64,000 bases of DNA from Arenibacter sp040216555 (GCA_040216555.1 JAVJOW010000020.1:186001-250000); one strand, 5' to 3'; shown: positions 34,381 to 43,712, counted from the first letter of the stretch. Program-made: numbers and translations. The notes: generated from the sequence alone by a model not told the origin.

Positions 34381-36189
34381 ATGAATAAACATAGCTTTCA
34401 TATTCCGGTTATGGGAATTGGGTTTACCATCGATTCACCCCTAAAGGTTTCCCACCTTGGTATAGATTCGGTCATTTCTTTGGTCGATGACATCCTGATT
34501 GAAAAATTAAGGAAAATGTACTGTGAAGAATTTGAACTTCCCTATCAGGAAATTTCAGATAAATTCGAAGATTTTAGGGCCAAAAGAATTACCAATTATC
34601 TCAACTTGATCAATGATGTGGCTCACAAGAAATTTGCGGACCTAATTAATTCTGCCCATGAAACAGGTAAAGAAATAAAGGAATATTTAAGTCTCCTGCC
34701 TAATGCTTCCCATTTAAAGGAAGAATTTGAAAAACTGACTTCCGGTGATTACAGTGTCACGGAAATTAAAAAATGGTTAAAGGAAAATTTGTCCATGGGC
34801 AGCATCGATGTCAATATTATGACCAAGGTGGACAAGGACAATTATACAAAAAATGACAAATTGCCCACCGAATTTAATGATGCCCATGCAGCCTTGCGCG
34901 GATATGCCAATAGCGAACTAATTTCCTCCGTAATCCTTTCTGCCGGGATGAACCCCCGACTTTATAGTTATATGGAAAATTTTGATGATTTTTTTCCAGA
35001 TGAAGATGGGAACATAAAGAAGAAAATAGTCCTAAAAGTAAGCGATTATAGGTCTGCCTTGATCCAAGGCAAATTTTTGGCCAAGAAAGGGATTTGGGTA
35101 TCGGAGTATAGGATAGAATCCGGGTTAAATTGTGGTGGTCATGCTTTTGCTACAGATGGTTATTTAATGGGTCCTATCATGGCCGAGTTCAGGGACAACA
35201 AACAAGCCTATATAAATGAAATCCACGATATATTAATTCCGGCACTTGCCAACAAGGGCCGTGAAGTACCCAAACAAAACCTATCCTTAAAAATAACTGC
35301 CCAAGGAGGTGTTGGTACTGCAGAGGAACACCAATTTCTAATGGAACATTTCAAGGTGGATTCAGTAGGTTGGGGAACTCCATTTTTACTGGTTCCTGAG
35401 GCCACCACTGTTGACAAGGCTACCTTGGAGAAATTGGTTGCCGCCAAAGAAGAGGATTTGTACCTGAGCGATATCTCCCCATTGGGAGTACCCTTCCACA
35501 ACCTTCGTGGAAACACCAAGGATTTGGAGAAGTTTAAAAACATAGATAAGGATCGTCCTGGAAGTTCCTGTCCAAAGAAATTTGTGGCCTTGAACAAGGA
35601 CTATTCTGAGAAAGGACTTTGTACTGCCTCACGGCAATACCAACATTTAAAAATTAAGGAACTGGATGCTCTGGATTTAACCGAAAAGGAATATGCCGGA
35701 AAATTCAATAAAATAACAGAGAAATCATGCACCTGTGTAGGTCTTGGCACCTCAGCATTATTGGCCTATGGCCTGGATACCAAAACTGAAGGATCTGGAG
35801 TTTCCATCTGCCCTGGGCCCAATATGGCCTATTACTCCAAAATAATGACCTTAAAGGAAATGGTAGACCATATTTACGGGCGTGGCAATGTAATTACCAG
35901 AACCGACAGGCCCCATATGTTCATTAAGGAACTTGGAATCTACTTGGATTATCTCAAAAATAGAATTGATGAATCCAGGGAATCAATGAATAAGAAGCAA
36001 GAAAAATACCTATTGACCTTTACCCTTAATTTAAATGAGGGCATCGCCTATTACCAACAATTATTCGGAAACCTAAAAGGACAATTTGAAGATGTAAAGG
36101 TTGCTGTTCAGGCGGAATTGACCCAAGGATTAAAAACCTTGCAAGGCTTCAAACAAGACATAGAGACACTTTCTTTGTCGGAGGTTTAG
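34381..36189 (+). CDS. Uncharacterised protein with an FMN-type TIM barrel and cysteine-rich C-terminus
   Basis: A 602-residue cytoplasmic protein I cannot assign. Several segments look like nitronate monooxygenase/FabK/glutamate-synthase-type flavin barrels: an opening FHIPVMGIGFTID strand, IESGLNCGGHAFATDGYLMGP (compare GLECGGHA), and KITAQGGVGTAEEH followed by VDSVGWGTPFLLVPEAT, the usual phosphate-binding end of the barrel. The rest is unusual: a helical insertion of about 170 residues after the first strands, and after the barrel a region with SSCPKK, GLCTAS, SCTCVGLG and ICPGPN, five or more cysteines that could bind a metal or iron-sulfur cluster. The last 90 residues are helical. It is a single gene with a terminator-like hairpin after it. 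Confidence 0.8.
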   Translation: MNKHSFHIPVMGIGFTIDSPLKVSHLGIDSVISLVDDILIEKLRKMYCEEFELPYQEISDKFEDFRAKRITNYLNLINDVAHKKFADLINSAHETGKEIKEYLSLLPNASHLKEEFEKLTSGDYSVTEIKKWLKENLSMGSIDVNIMTKVDKDNYTKNDKLPTEFNDAHAALRGYANSELISSVILSAGMNPRLYSYMENFDDFFPDEDGNIKKKIVLKVSDYRSALIQGKFLAKKGIWVSEYRIESGLNCGGHAFATDGYLMGPIMAEFRDNKQAYINEIHDILIPALANKGREVPKQNLSLKITAQGGVGTAEEHQFLMEHFKVDSVGWGTPFLLVPEATTVDKATLEKLVAAKEEDLYLSDISPLGVPFHNLRGNTKDLEKFKNIDKDRPGSSCPKKFVALNKDYSEKGLCTASRQYQHLKIKELDALDLTEKEYAGKFNKITEKSCTCVGLGTSALLAYGLDTKTEGSGVSICPGPNMAYYSKIMTLKEMVDHIYGRGNVITRTDRPHMFIKELGIYLDYLKNRIDESRESMNKKQEKYLLTFTLNLNEGIAYYQQLFGNLKGQFEDVKVAVQAELTQGLKTLQGFKQDIETLSLSEV

Positions 36190-36253
36190 AAAAATAGTAT
36201 GTCCCAGGACAAATGTTGTCCCGAGATATCCTAAATTAGGTTGGTTAATAAAA

Positions 36254-36272
36254 TTGGCGGACGCCAACTTTT
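36254..36272 (+). terminator. Possible terminator after the FMN-barrel gene
   Basis: A short stem TTGGCG (36254-36259) / CGCCAA (36262-36267) with a two-base loop, then CTTTT. Weak. Confidence 0.4.
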
Positions 36273-36278
36273 AATATA

Positions 36279-37376
36279 CTATTTGATATTCAACAAAATG
36301 GGCTTCCCTTTAAAACTATGGTCCTTTAATTCCACCCCTAGGGAATTCAATACTGTAGGTGCAATCTGATTGGTATATAATTGTTCCGTAGAAGTGACTT
36401 CCCCTATGGCGCTAACTCCTTTCCCAAAAACCACCATCCACACTTGGTCAGCGCCCTTAATATCACCCCCGTGGCTTTTCCATGTTTCCAAAGGTTGTGT
36501 ACCTCTTCCGTGATCTGTGGTGATAATAAAGGTAGTGTTGTCTTTGTAAAAATCATCGCCCTGTACAAATTGCCATAATTCCTTAATTAAACTGTCTGTA
36601 TTATGGGCCGATTTTAAATAAGCCTCATAATCTCCATCATGGGCAAAATCATCCGTTTCCCCATAGGAGATAAACACTAATTTTGGATTTTCCTTTTTCA
36701 TATGCTCCAAGGCATAATGATGTGTAAAAGCATCCAAACGTACTGTCCCCCAAGGACTGGGTATTTGCGGCTGAAGTTGGTTCAAAAATACTTCCCGCGA
36801 GCTTAGATTTGCTCCCACTGCAATGTCAAATCCAGCATTCACTGGCACCCCCGATCGCTCCTCATTTATTATATAAGGAAATACGTCCCAACTGCCAAAA
36901 GCCGCCACCTTCCCCCTATACTCGGGTAAATTAATTACCCGTTCCAAAATGGTTGTATTGGGATTGTTAATCTTCTTATTGCTGGTAATGCGACTATCAT
37001 CTGCTCCACCAGTTAAAATCTCGTTATATCCAGGGTAGGAAAACCACATTGTATTGGTCAAGTTAACCATACTGCCCTTAGATCTATTGCCGTGTAGTTG
37101 ACCCATTTTTGCCACTTCGTTCCAAAAAAATGGCATTAGCAACGATCTTCTTTCTTCTTGGGTCGATTTCCAAAAGTGGGATTTCAATGCCGTAGTATCC
37201 CCAACATAATCCTTGTTCGCGACTAATAAGGAATCTGCCCCTGAAAATAGTTCCTGCCATCGGAAACCGTCCAAGGTAATCAATACAACATTTGGGGCTT
37301 CCTTACTTTGGGCGGCAAGTGGACCAAATAGGCCCATTAGCATTATCACGACAATGGGTTTAAGGATATTCTTCAT
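36279..37376 (-). CDS. Exported alkaline-phosphatase-superfamily enzyme (phosphodiesterase-like)
   Basis: A 365-residue protein with a signal peptide ending GPLAAQ. The metal and nucleophile region is NVVLITLDGFRWQELFSGAD (Asp ligand, with the nucleophile Ser/Thr further on), the middle has YGETDDFAHDGDYEAYLKSA, and the late ligands are in ITTDHGRG. The pattern fits type I phosphodiesterases and phosphonoacetate-hydrolase-like enzymes rather than classical PhoA. It is last in the minus-strand organophosphorus cluster, 19 nt after the metallophosphoesterase, so the two are probably co-transcribed. Confidence 0.82.
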   Translation of the reverse strand: MKNILKPIVVIMLMGLFGPLAAQSKEAPNVVLITLDGFRWQELFSGADSLLVANKDYVGDTTALKSHFWKSTQEERRSLLMPFFWNEVAKMGQLHGNRSKGSMVNLTNTMWFSYPGYNEILTGGADDSRITSNKKINNPNTTILERVINLPEYRGKVAAFGSWDVFPYIINEERSGVPVNAGFDIAVGANLSSREVFLNQLQPQIPSPWGTVRLDAFTHHYALEHMKKENPKLVFISYGETDDFAHDGDYEAYLKSAHNTDSLIKELWQFVQGDDFYKDNTTFIITTDHGRGTQPLETWKSHGGDIKGADQVWMVVFGKGVSAIGEVTSTEQLYTNQIAPTVLNSLGVELKDHSFKGKPILLNIK

Positions 37377-37395
37377 TTTTTTCTTTGTGTAAATA

Positions 37396-38991
37396 TTAAT
37401 TGTTCGTCTTAAAGGAGGCAGTTTTGGACCAATCGCTCCAATTTAAATTTTGGTCGCGGTAGCGGACCCTCCAATAATAGGTGGTGCCAGGTTTCAATCT
37501 ATTTGTCTTTTCATCGGTAAGGTCATCGTCCTTTTGCCTATTTTCCTTGTAGTACCAATTTTCGTATTGTTTCCAGCTGTCAAAAAATGGCTTTTCAAAA
37601 TCATTACTCTCTGCAATCTGCCAATGTGAGGCCGCATGGAATGCATTGCTAAAAGTACTATTGAAATCCCCTGCCTTCAAGGTAGTTCCGATAAAATCGA
37701 CCGTTTCGTTATTAGGTGAGACAACACTGGGCACCGCAGGCTTTCTTTCATTTTTATAAATTACAAGGCTGTCCCGTAGTTCGTTTTTCCGTTCCAGCTC
37801 CTCGTTCCCTTGACTAATTCTCTTTACGGTAAACTTAGGGTCTTCCTGGCTGGCATCAACTTCCACCATCACAAAACCATATTCGTCTTGGGTTACCGTA
37901 AATTCATCGTAATCCCTGCCTTCAAATTCTCCCCAATTATCAATGGCCCCTCCTGCAGAGGCAACGTTGATCCATAAGTGTTTGTGATTCTTGGACTGCC
38001 CTCTTGAATAGCCATGGGTATGCCCAAAAAAGTGAATACTAGGCTTCCCCGTCTTGGTGGTAAAGGCCTCCAAAAGGGCTACCACCTTTCCAGTAAAATC
38101 CTCCTCTCCAGGAATCCAAAGTTCCGATTTGTGGGGATGGTGCAACTGTGCAAAAACAAAATCTACCTCATCATTCTTTGCTGTTTCGTCCAACAGCTTT
38201 TGCAACCATTCGTACTGATCCCTACTGTTATTATAGCCATCGTTGGAATTAAGCCCGATAATCCTGGTATTGCCATAATCCTTAAACCACCAGTGTTCCG
38301 CATAGGCAGGCGTACCATTTTCTGGAAGGCTGAAGTATTTGAAATAAAATACCGAATTTTTTTCATGATTCCCCAATACGGGATAAACCGGCACCTCTGA
38401 AAACAATTTTTCGGCAGGATTAAAAAAATGCTCTTTCCATTGGTAGTATTTTGTGCCATTTTCAACCAAATCGCCAGGTATCATCACCATGGCCAAATTA
38501 TTGGGAAGCTTGCCCCCAAACTCCTTTTCCAAGTATTGCAATATACCCTCATTGACCACTTCGGAAAACTTATTGGGATTATTGTGATCTATTTGCATAT
38601 CGCTCATAGCCACAATTTTGAAGGATTCATGATCACTTGCAAAGGGTGGAGTTTTAAATTGAAAGATATCCGAAACCATTTTACCCGTTTTTACACGGTA
38701 ATAATATTCTGTAAAGCGTTGCAGACCCTCCAATTTTACCTCATGGATGCGGGATTCACTAAAATTGATGTCAAAAGCGATTCCCTTGGTCTTTTTACCC
38801 AGCTTTGGTGTTAATCCCCATTCCACTATGCTTTCTTCCCCCACAGATGTTTCCCACATAATTTTAATGGAATTGGGCTCAGCATCCTGAAGATAGGGTT
38901 GAATGAAAAACGCTCCCTGTACATTTTGGGCACTACCAACTAAAGGGAATGTCATGGCAAAAAACAACACTACTTTAATCTTAATTTTCAT
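37396..38991 (-). CDS. Exported metallophosphoesterase, purple-acid-phosphatase-like
   Basis: A 531-residue protein with a signal peptide ending VGSAQ. Residues about 30-120 form a fibronectin-like N-terminal domain (SIKIMWETSVGEESIVEWG) as in purple acid phosphatases. The catalytic domain has MSDMQIDHNN, IPGDLVENG, VLGNHEKN and FFGHTHGYSRG, the five metal-ligand blocks of the calcineurin-like fold; the first block has DMQ where DxH is usual. The C-terminal 120 residues are a second beta-sandwich with WRVRYRDQNLNWSDWS. Likely a periplasmic or surface phosphatase or phosphodiesterase. Confidence 0.87.
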   Translation of the reverse strand: MKIKIKVVLFFAMTFPLVGSAQNVQGAFFIQPYLQDAEPNSIKIMWETSVGEESIVEWGLTPKLGKKTKGIAFDINFSESRIHEVKLEGLQRFTEYYYRVKTGKMVSDIFQFKTPPFASDHESFKIVAMSDMQIDHNNPNKFSEVVNEGILQYLEKEFGGKLPNNLAMVMIPGDLVENGTKYYQWKEHFFNPAEKLFSEVPVYPVLGNHEKNSVFYFKYFSLPENGTPAYAEHWWFKDYGNTRIIGLNSNDGYNNSRDQYEWLQKLLDETAKNDEVDFVFAQLHHPHKSELWIPGEEDFTGKVVALLEAFTTKTGKPSIHFFGHTHGYSRGQSKNHKHLWINVASAGGAIDNWGEFEGRDYDEFTVTQDEYGFVMVEVDASQEDPKFTVKRISQGNEELERKNELRDSLVIYKNERKPAVPSVVSPNNETVDFIGTTLKAGDFNSTFSNAFHAASHWQIAESNDFEKPFFDSWKQYENWYYKENRQKDDDLTDEKTNRLKPGTTYYWRVRYRDQNLNWSDWSKTASFKTNN

Positions 38992-39059
38992 TTTTTGATC
39001 TCAATATTTCTGGTGATTAAATCCAAAATTTATTTTAACAAATATCATAAAGGTCTCTC

Positions 39060-39178
39060 CTTATAGCCATCGGGATGCGCCTATCTACCGATAAGCTGAC
39101 CGGCCTGCGGAAGGCAAGCTCGGCCGGACAATACCCATTCAATGTGCCCCCTCGATTGCAGTCGAGAGGTCAATAAAA
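39060..39178. repeat. GC-rich palindromes between two cluster genes
   Basis: CCGGCC (39100-39105) / GGCCGG (39122-39127) and CCTCGA...TCGAGAGG near 39151-39171 form stems in an otherwise AT-rich spacer of 187 nt. They resemble the palindromic islands at 3.4-3.8 and 53.4 kb and may be REP-like or act as an intercistronic terminator. Confidence 0.5.
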
Positions 39179-40543
39179 TTAGGAATTCACCATTCCCAAG
39201 CTTTCATCCAGAATATTTAAGGCCGAATCCAGTTCTTTTCTACTTATGGTCAGTGCTGGTGACAATTGTAGAACATTGCCAGCGGATACTTTATAACTAA
39301 GACCTCTTTTTAGGCATTCGTACATGACCACTTCGGCCTCATTAATAGCCTTTTCCTTGGTTTTTTTATCCAATACCAGTTCCACGCCCCACAATAATCC
39401 CATGCCCCTAACATCGCCAATAAGGGGATATTTTAATTGCAATGCAGCCAAGGACGATTTCATATATTTCTCATCTGCCCTGACCTTATCCAATATTTTT
39501 TCATTTTCCAAAAAAGAAATGGTGCCCAGACCTGCCGCGGCACCTAACGGACTTTTTTCATGGGTATAATGCCCAAGGGAAATATCCCCAAATTTGTTGT
39601 ATTCGTCCCTGGTAATTATTGCGGCCTGTGGAAAAATACCGCCTCCCAATCCTTTGCCGATACACAATATATCGGGTTCAATATCATAATGTTCAAAAAC
39701 GAACATTTTACCGGTTCTCCCCAAGGCTATCGGAATTTCGTCCAGAATCAGCAATACGCCATATTTGGTACAAAGCTCCCTCGCCTTTTTCCAAAATGAT
39801 TTGGAGGGCAATTGCACATCCGTATTCCGGATAGTTTCGGCAATAAAAGCCCCAATATCGCCTTCTTTGGCAAACACATATTCCAAATATTCCAAGCATT
39901 TATCCTCGTTGTCCTCAAAAATACCGCGATAGGTTATTGGAGGGGGAATACGCTCTACGCCCGGCATTAAAGGCCCCATAGACTCCCTAAATACGGCTTC
40001 CCCACCTACGCTAATGGCATCCAAGGAGGCCCCATGAAATGAATCCCAAAAGGAAACCACTTTAAATCTTCCCGTAACTGCCCTCGCTAATTTTAAGGCA
40101 ATCCCTATAGAAGAACTACCGTTGGGTGTTAGCAGCACCCGGTTAAGGTCGGATGGCATCAAAGAGGCCAATTTCTCGGCAAAATCAATGGCAGGTATAT
40201 TGGTATAGCGTCTTGGAGAAAAAGGCAAAACCCTTAATTGCTCAATAATTTTTTCAATTAATTGTGGATTGGCGTAACCCACCTGGTGCACGTTGTTGCC
40301 ATGGAAATCCAAGTATTTTTTTCCTGATATATTTTCAATATATGGGCCCTCGCAAGCCTGTAAAACGTCCAAACAAGGGGTCGATAATGACTGGTGCAGA
40401 AAATATCTGGCATCCCTTTCCAAAATCTCCTTGGTTTCGGCACTTATCTCAGAATCCATCCAGGCAGCACGTGCCGGAGTAAAATTAATATCCCCTTCTG
40501 TTTTTTTGTTCTGGGCAATAATTCCCAAATTATCTTGCTTCAT
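39179..40543 (-). CDS. Class III PLP enzyme, possibly a phosphono- or phospho-amine lyase (PbfA/ETNPPL-like)
   Basis: A 454-residue fold type I PLP enzyme of aminotransferase class III. The PLP-lysine region is PDILCIGKGLGGGIFP and the preceding Asp is in LLILDEIPIALGRTGKMF. The usual DEVQTGFGRTGK reads differently here (IPIAL). The N-terminal RYFLHQSLSTPCLDVL and DFHGNNVHQVGY, from memory, recall (R)-1-hydroxy-2-aminoethylphosphonate ammonia-lyase (PbfA) and ethanolamine-phosphate phospho-lyase more than ordinary aminotransferases. No signal peptide: cytoplasmic. Its start overlaps the end of the upstream MBL-fold gene by 14 nt, so the two are tightly coupled. A plain omega-aminotransferase remains possible. 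Confidence 0.85.
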   Translation of the reverse strand: MKQDNLGIIAQNKKTEGDINFTPARAAWMDSEISAETKEILERDARYFLHQSLSTPCLDVLQACEGPYIENISGKKYLDFHGNNVHQVGYANPQLIEKIIEQLRVLPFSPRRYTNIPAIDFAEKLASLMPSDLNRVLLTPNGSSSIGIALKLARAVTGRFKVVSFWDSFHGASLDAISVGGEAVFRESMGPLMPGVERIPPPITYRGIFEDNEDKCLEYLEYVFAKEGDIGAFIAETIRNTDVQLPSKSFWKKARELCTKYGVLLILDEIPIALGRTGKMFVFEHYDIEPDILCIGKGLGGGIFPQAAIITRDEYNKFGDISLGHYTHEKSPLGAAAGLGTISFLENEKILDKVRADEKYMKSSLAALQLKYPLIGDVRGMGLLWGVELVLDKKTKEKAINEAEVVMYECLKRGLSYKVSAGNVLQLSPALTISRKELDSALNILDESLGMVNS

Positions 40544-41786
40544 AAGGTCCGTATTTTGCTATTATTTCTCGTTCTCTTGTAGTGTCGTTAAGGATGTAGA
40601 TATCATATTGCTTTCCCTGATTATACACTCGGATCACAATATGTCCATTTTGACTTTTGTACTGGTCCAATTTATTGCCAATTACATCCTTGTTGGCCTG
40701 TAACATCACGGTAGAGAACAAATCACGCTCGCCAGGATACAATGTCTTAGATGTAATTCTCCTTAATACTTCCTCACCAGGATGGTCCGATGACCAATTC
40801 TGTTGGACCCAAACCCTGGGTCTAATTGTTTTAACATAAAATACATTTTGGGAATCCCTGTTCCCATGGTGGTTCAGGGTAGCCACATCCACTGGACCAA
40901 TTACCGGCGCTACATGGGATTCCAAGGCATTTAAATCAGTTTGTCCCAAAGCATCCACTCCGCTTATATCCCCTCCGGTAAAATAATCGAACTCTCCATA
41001 GGTGATTTTAAGGCATGTGCTTAAAGGGTTCTCTCCCGGATACTCCCCTTTAGAGAATAAAGAATAATAATCCTCTTTTACTCCAGTCCAAATATCCCCA
41101 TTAACAGCAATATTACGAACTTTAAAATTGGAATATTTATTAGGTGATTTTTTTAGATTGATTTGATTGATAGCCCCGGGTTTTAAGGTTTCGTAAACCA
41201 TGCCATCTTCCTTGGCATGATATTCCAGATACTTCCAATATTCTTGCAAGGTCTCTATAATGCTATAGGAATCGTTGTCCTTTATTTCCTTTTGCACCAG
41301 AGGGTTTTTTAAATCGATGGGGTAATTACTTCCACGGTCCAAGTGGACTTTGACAGGCAATAAACTCCCCACTTCCATCATTCCAGTTAATCCATAACCC
41401 CCTTTGGGATGTCTTGTCCTATTAACATCCATCTCCCCAAAATGATCGTCATGGTAATGTGTAATTACTCCATAATCCAGTTGCAAAGTTTTATTTTTTG
41501 GGAAGAATTGACGTACATAATCCACGACCCATTCAGGTGCCGTTTTGGAATTATCGGGTTTTTGAACCGCATTTCTGGCAGACAAAGTTCTTGGATGTGT
41601 TTCGGACATATCCCCTGCATCCAACAAAAGGGTGGTGGCATCAGGAAAAACAAAAAAAGCGGCATCCCCACGACCAGTATTGATATGGTGTATATCCAAC
41701 ATTCCCTCTTCCCAAGGAGGCAATTGCCCAACTTTGTCTTGGGCCGTTACCACCATAATGGACAAAAGAAAGAATATCGGTTTCAT
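40530..41786 (-). CDS. Exported metallo-beta-lactamase-fold hydrolase (ComEC-like domain)
   Basis: A 418-residue protein with a short signal peptide (MKPIFFLLSIMVVTAQ). The MBL fold opens with HHINTGRGDAAFFVFPDATTLLLDAGD and has the metal motif THYHDDHFGEMD (HxHxDH); later ligands are FTGGD and LNHHGN. The pattern is that of the stand-alone ComEC/Rec2-type MBL domain, several of which are phosphodiesterases or nucleases. It overlaps the PLP enzyme gene by 14 nt and follows the alkaline-phosphatase gene by 27 nt, so it belongs to this operon. Confidence 0.85.
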   Translation of the reverse strand: MKPIFFLLSIMVVTAQDKVGQLPPWEEGMLDIHHINTGRGDAAFFVFPDATTLLLDAGDMSETHPRTLSARNAVQKPDNSKTAPEWVVDYVRQFFPKNKTLQLDYGVITHYHDDHFGEMDVNRTRHPKGGYGLTGMMEVGSLLPVKVHLDRGSNYPIDLKNPLVQKEIKDNDSYSIIETLQEYWKYLEYHAKEDGMVYETLKPGAINQINLKKSPNKYSNFKVRNIAVNGDIWTGVKEDYYSLFSKGEYPGENPLSTCLKITYGEFDYFTGGDISGVDALGQTDLNALESHVAPVIGPVDVATLNHHGNRDSQNVFYVKTIRPRVWVQQNWSSDHPGEEVLRRITSKTLYPGERDLFSTVMLQANKDVIGNKLDQYKSQNGHIVIRVYNQGKQYDIYILNDTTREREIIAKYGPYEAR

Positions 41787-41813
41787 TGACTATCTTTTTA
41801 CTGCTATTTCCAA

Positions 41814-43529
41814 TTACTTTAAAATTGTAGAAGGTAGTACTTGTTTAGGAGTGGTCGTAGTTTGATAATCCACGTTCAACCATCCACTTCCACCACCATT
41901 AAACCATACCACTTGTAAAGGGTAGGTCCCCGGCTTCAAGTAAATACTACCATTCTTTTCAATCACTCCATGGTCTCCATCATTATCCACTACCAATTCA
42001 TTATTTACCCATAATTTACTTCCATCGTCAGAATTGGTATAAAAGGTATACCTATCTTCCTTTTCAACCTGAATGGCGGTGCTGAATCTTACCACAGTAT
42101 TGCTTCTAATTTCTTCCTTTACCTCATCCGAAGTAATTTCAAAACAAGTTCCCTTGCCATCCGGCCTTTTATTTTCCAGACTTGGAATGCTGGTCAAGTT
42201 GTCCAAATAAAATACCTCATAAGATATGGGCGGGACCATTGTCTTATTTTTTATTCTAAAAAAGGCCTCCGAGACCGTACTGGCAATTTTCCCATTTCTA
42301 AAAATAGCACTTTTAACAACAACATTTTCGGTAGTCTTGACGGCCTCTGTGTATAAGGTGGAATTTGCATTGGGCATAGAACCATCCAAGGTATACCTTA
42401 TCTCACCAGCGCCATTTGTATTTTCCATAATAATGTTCGCGGTGTCATCAAATAGACCCCCAGCCCTTTTATTGAGTGTCGACAGAGGTAGAACAGCAGG
42501 TTCTTCAACTCTTTCCGTTGTTGGATAGTCATCTCTAAGATTATAACCCTCAAAAGCATTTTTTACGGGTTTGCCAATCCAGGCCATAGGTGTTTTTATT
42601 CCCAGAGCAAATGCGACCGTGGCTGCATTGTCGTACTGATAAACAGGATATTTAAGTACATGGTTCTTCTTGACCGATTTTCCCCAAAGGATAAAAGGAA
42701 TTTCTATTTCCTGTAAAGATTCCCCTCCATGCCCTTTGCCCAAGCCACCATGATCTGCGCTTATAATGACCAATGTTTCATCTGCCATTCCAGATGCCTT
42801 GATAGCTGCCATTACTTCTGCTAGCATGGCATCCGCCTTTTCTACGGATTTATAGTATTCAGGACTCCCGTGACCGTATTCGTGTCCGCCGTGATCCACA
42901 TGATCAAAATGGATAAAAGTGAAGGTGGGCTTTTTGTCTCTTATATAGGCACTTGCCATGGCTGCTGTTTCATCTTCGGAATCAGGGTTAATATCATAAT
43001 CCACGGCACCCTTCTCGAACAAGCGTCCAAACCCCGTCCAATGATAAATAGCTCCAATTTCCGCATTTTCCTTTTGGTCATCTATCAATTGAAAGATGCT
43101 GGGAAAAAGAAAGTCCTCACTTTGGGTAATTGTGGGCAAAACAAAATTGTTTTTCTCCCAACTATTGGAAGTAATTCCATGCTGCTCCGGACCCGCGCCC
43201 ATAATCATGGAAGCCCAGTTGGAACTAGAACTTGTAGGCAGAACCGCCCGGGCATGCATTGTTGAAGCCCCCTCACTTATTACCTTATCAAAGGTCGGGG
43301 TTGTTGCATTTTTCAATCCATCGGGACTCAATCCGTCAAAACCAATAACCACCACATGTTTTACTAAAGGAGAATTATCATGATCTTTTTTGGTACAGGA
43401 CCAAAATGAACCGGAAATAATCATAAATGCAATTGCTTTAAGCAATATTTCTTTAACGAAAACTTTTTGCAAGATGCCCGAAATAGCCGAAATCAAGGTA
43501 TTTTTAAGTACAAAATTGGCTTTGCTCAT
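41814..43529 (-). CDS. Lipoprotein alkaline-phosphatase-superfamily enzyme with chitobiase-like and PA14 domains
   Basis: A 571-residue protein. The N-terminus has a hydrophobic stretch ending IISGSFWSC, a lipobox with Cys near residue 45; the true start may lie at a later Met. The catalytic domain (about 55-330) shows HVVVIGFDGLSPDGLKNA, the nucleophile region PTSSSSNWASMIMG, DHVDHGGHEYGHG and IISADHGGLGKGHGG, as in nucleotide pyrophosphatase/phosphodiesterases. It is followed by a beta-sandwich like the chitobiase C-terminal domain (IRYTLDGSMPNANSTLYT) and by a PA14-type domain (YTFYTNSDDGSKLWVNNELVVDN), usually glycan-binding. The fusion suggests a surface enzyme that docks on a glycan. 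Confidence 0.87.
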   Translation of the reverse strand: MSKANFVLKNTLISAISGILQKVFVKEILLKAIAFMIISGSFWSCTKKDHDNSPLVKHVVVIGFDGLSPDGLKNATTPTFDKVISEGASTMHARAVLPTSSSSNWASMIMGAGPEQHGITSNSWEKNNFVLPTITQSEDFLFPSIFQLIDDQKENAEIGAIYHWTGFGRLFEKGAVDYDINPDSEDETAAMASAYIRDKKPTFTFIHFDHVDHGGHEYGHGSPEYYKSVEKADAMLAEVMAAIKASGMADETLVIISADHGGLGKGHGGESLQEIEIPFILWGKSVKKNHVLKYPVYQYDNAATVAFALGIKTPMAWIGKPVKNAFEGYNLRDDYPTTERVEEPAVLPLSTLNKRAGGLFDDTANIIMENTNGAGEIRYTLDGSMPNANSTLYTEAVKTTENVVVKSAIFRNGKIASTVSEAFFRIKNKTMVPPISYEVFYLDNLTSIPSLENKRPDGKGTCFEITSDEVKEEIRSNTVVRFSTAIQVEKEDRYTFYTNSDDGSKLWVNNELVVDNDGDHGVIEKNGSIYLKPGTYPLQVVWFNGGGSGWLNVDYQTTTTPKQVLPSTILK

Positions 43530-43712
43530 TTTGATTGGTTTTAATTTTTGATTATTGAAGAAGTGTAAATATCATGAGACTAAGTTAAGTTAAATAGTTA
43601 ATAATATTAAATTTTTGTAACTATAACTATAATTTATATATGATATTTATAATTGCCGACACCATACAAAGCTTACTCCCTCCTATCATAATTGCCTATA
43701 CTTAAGTAACTA

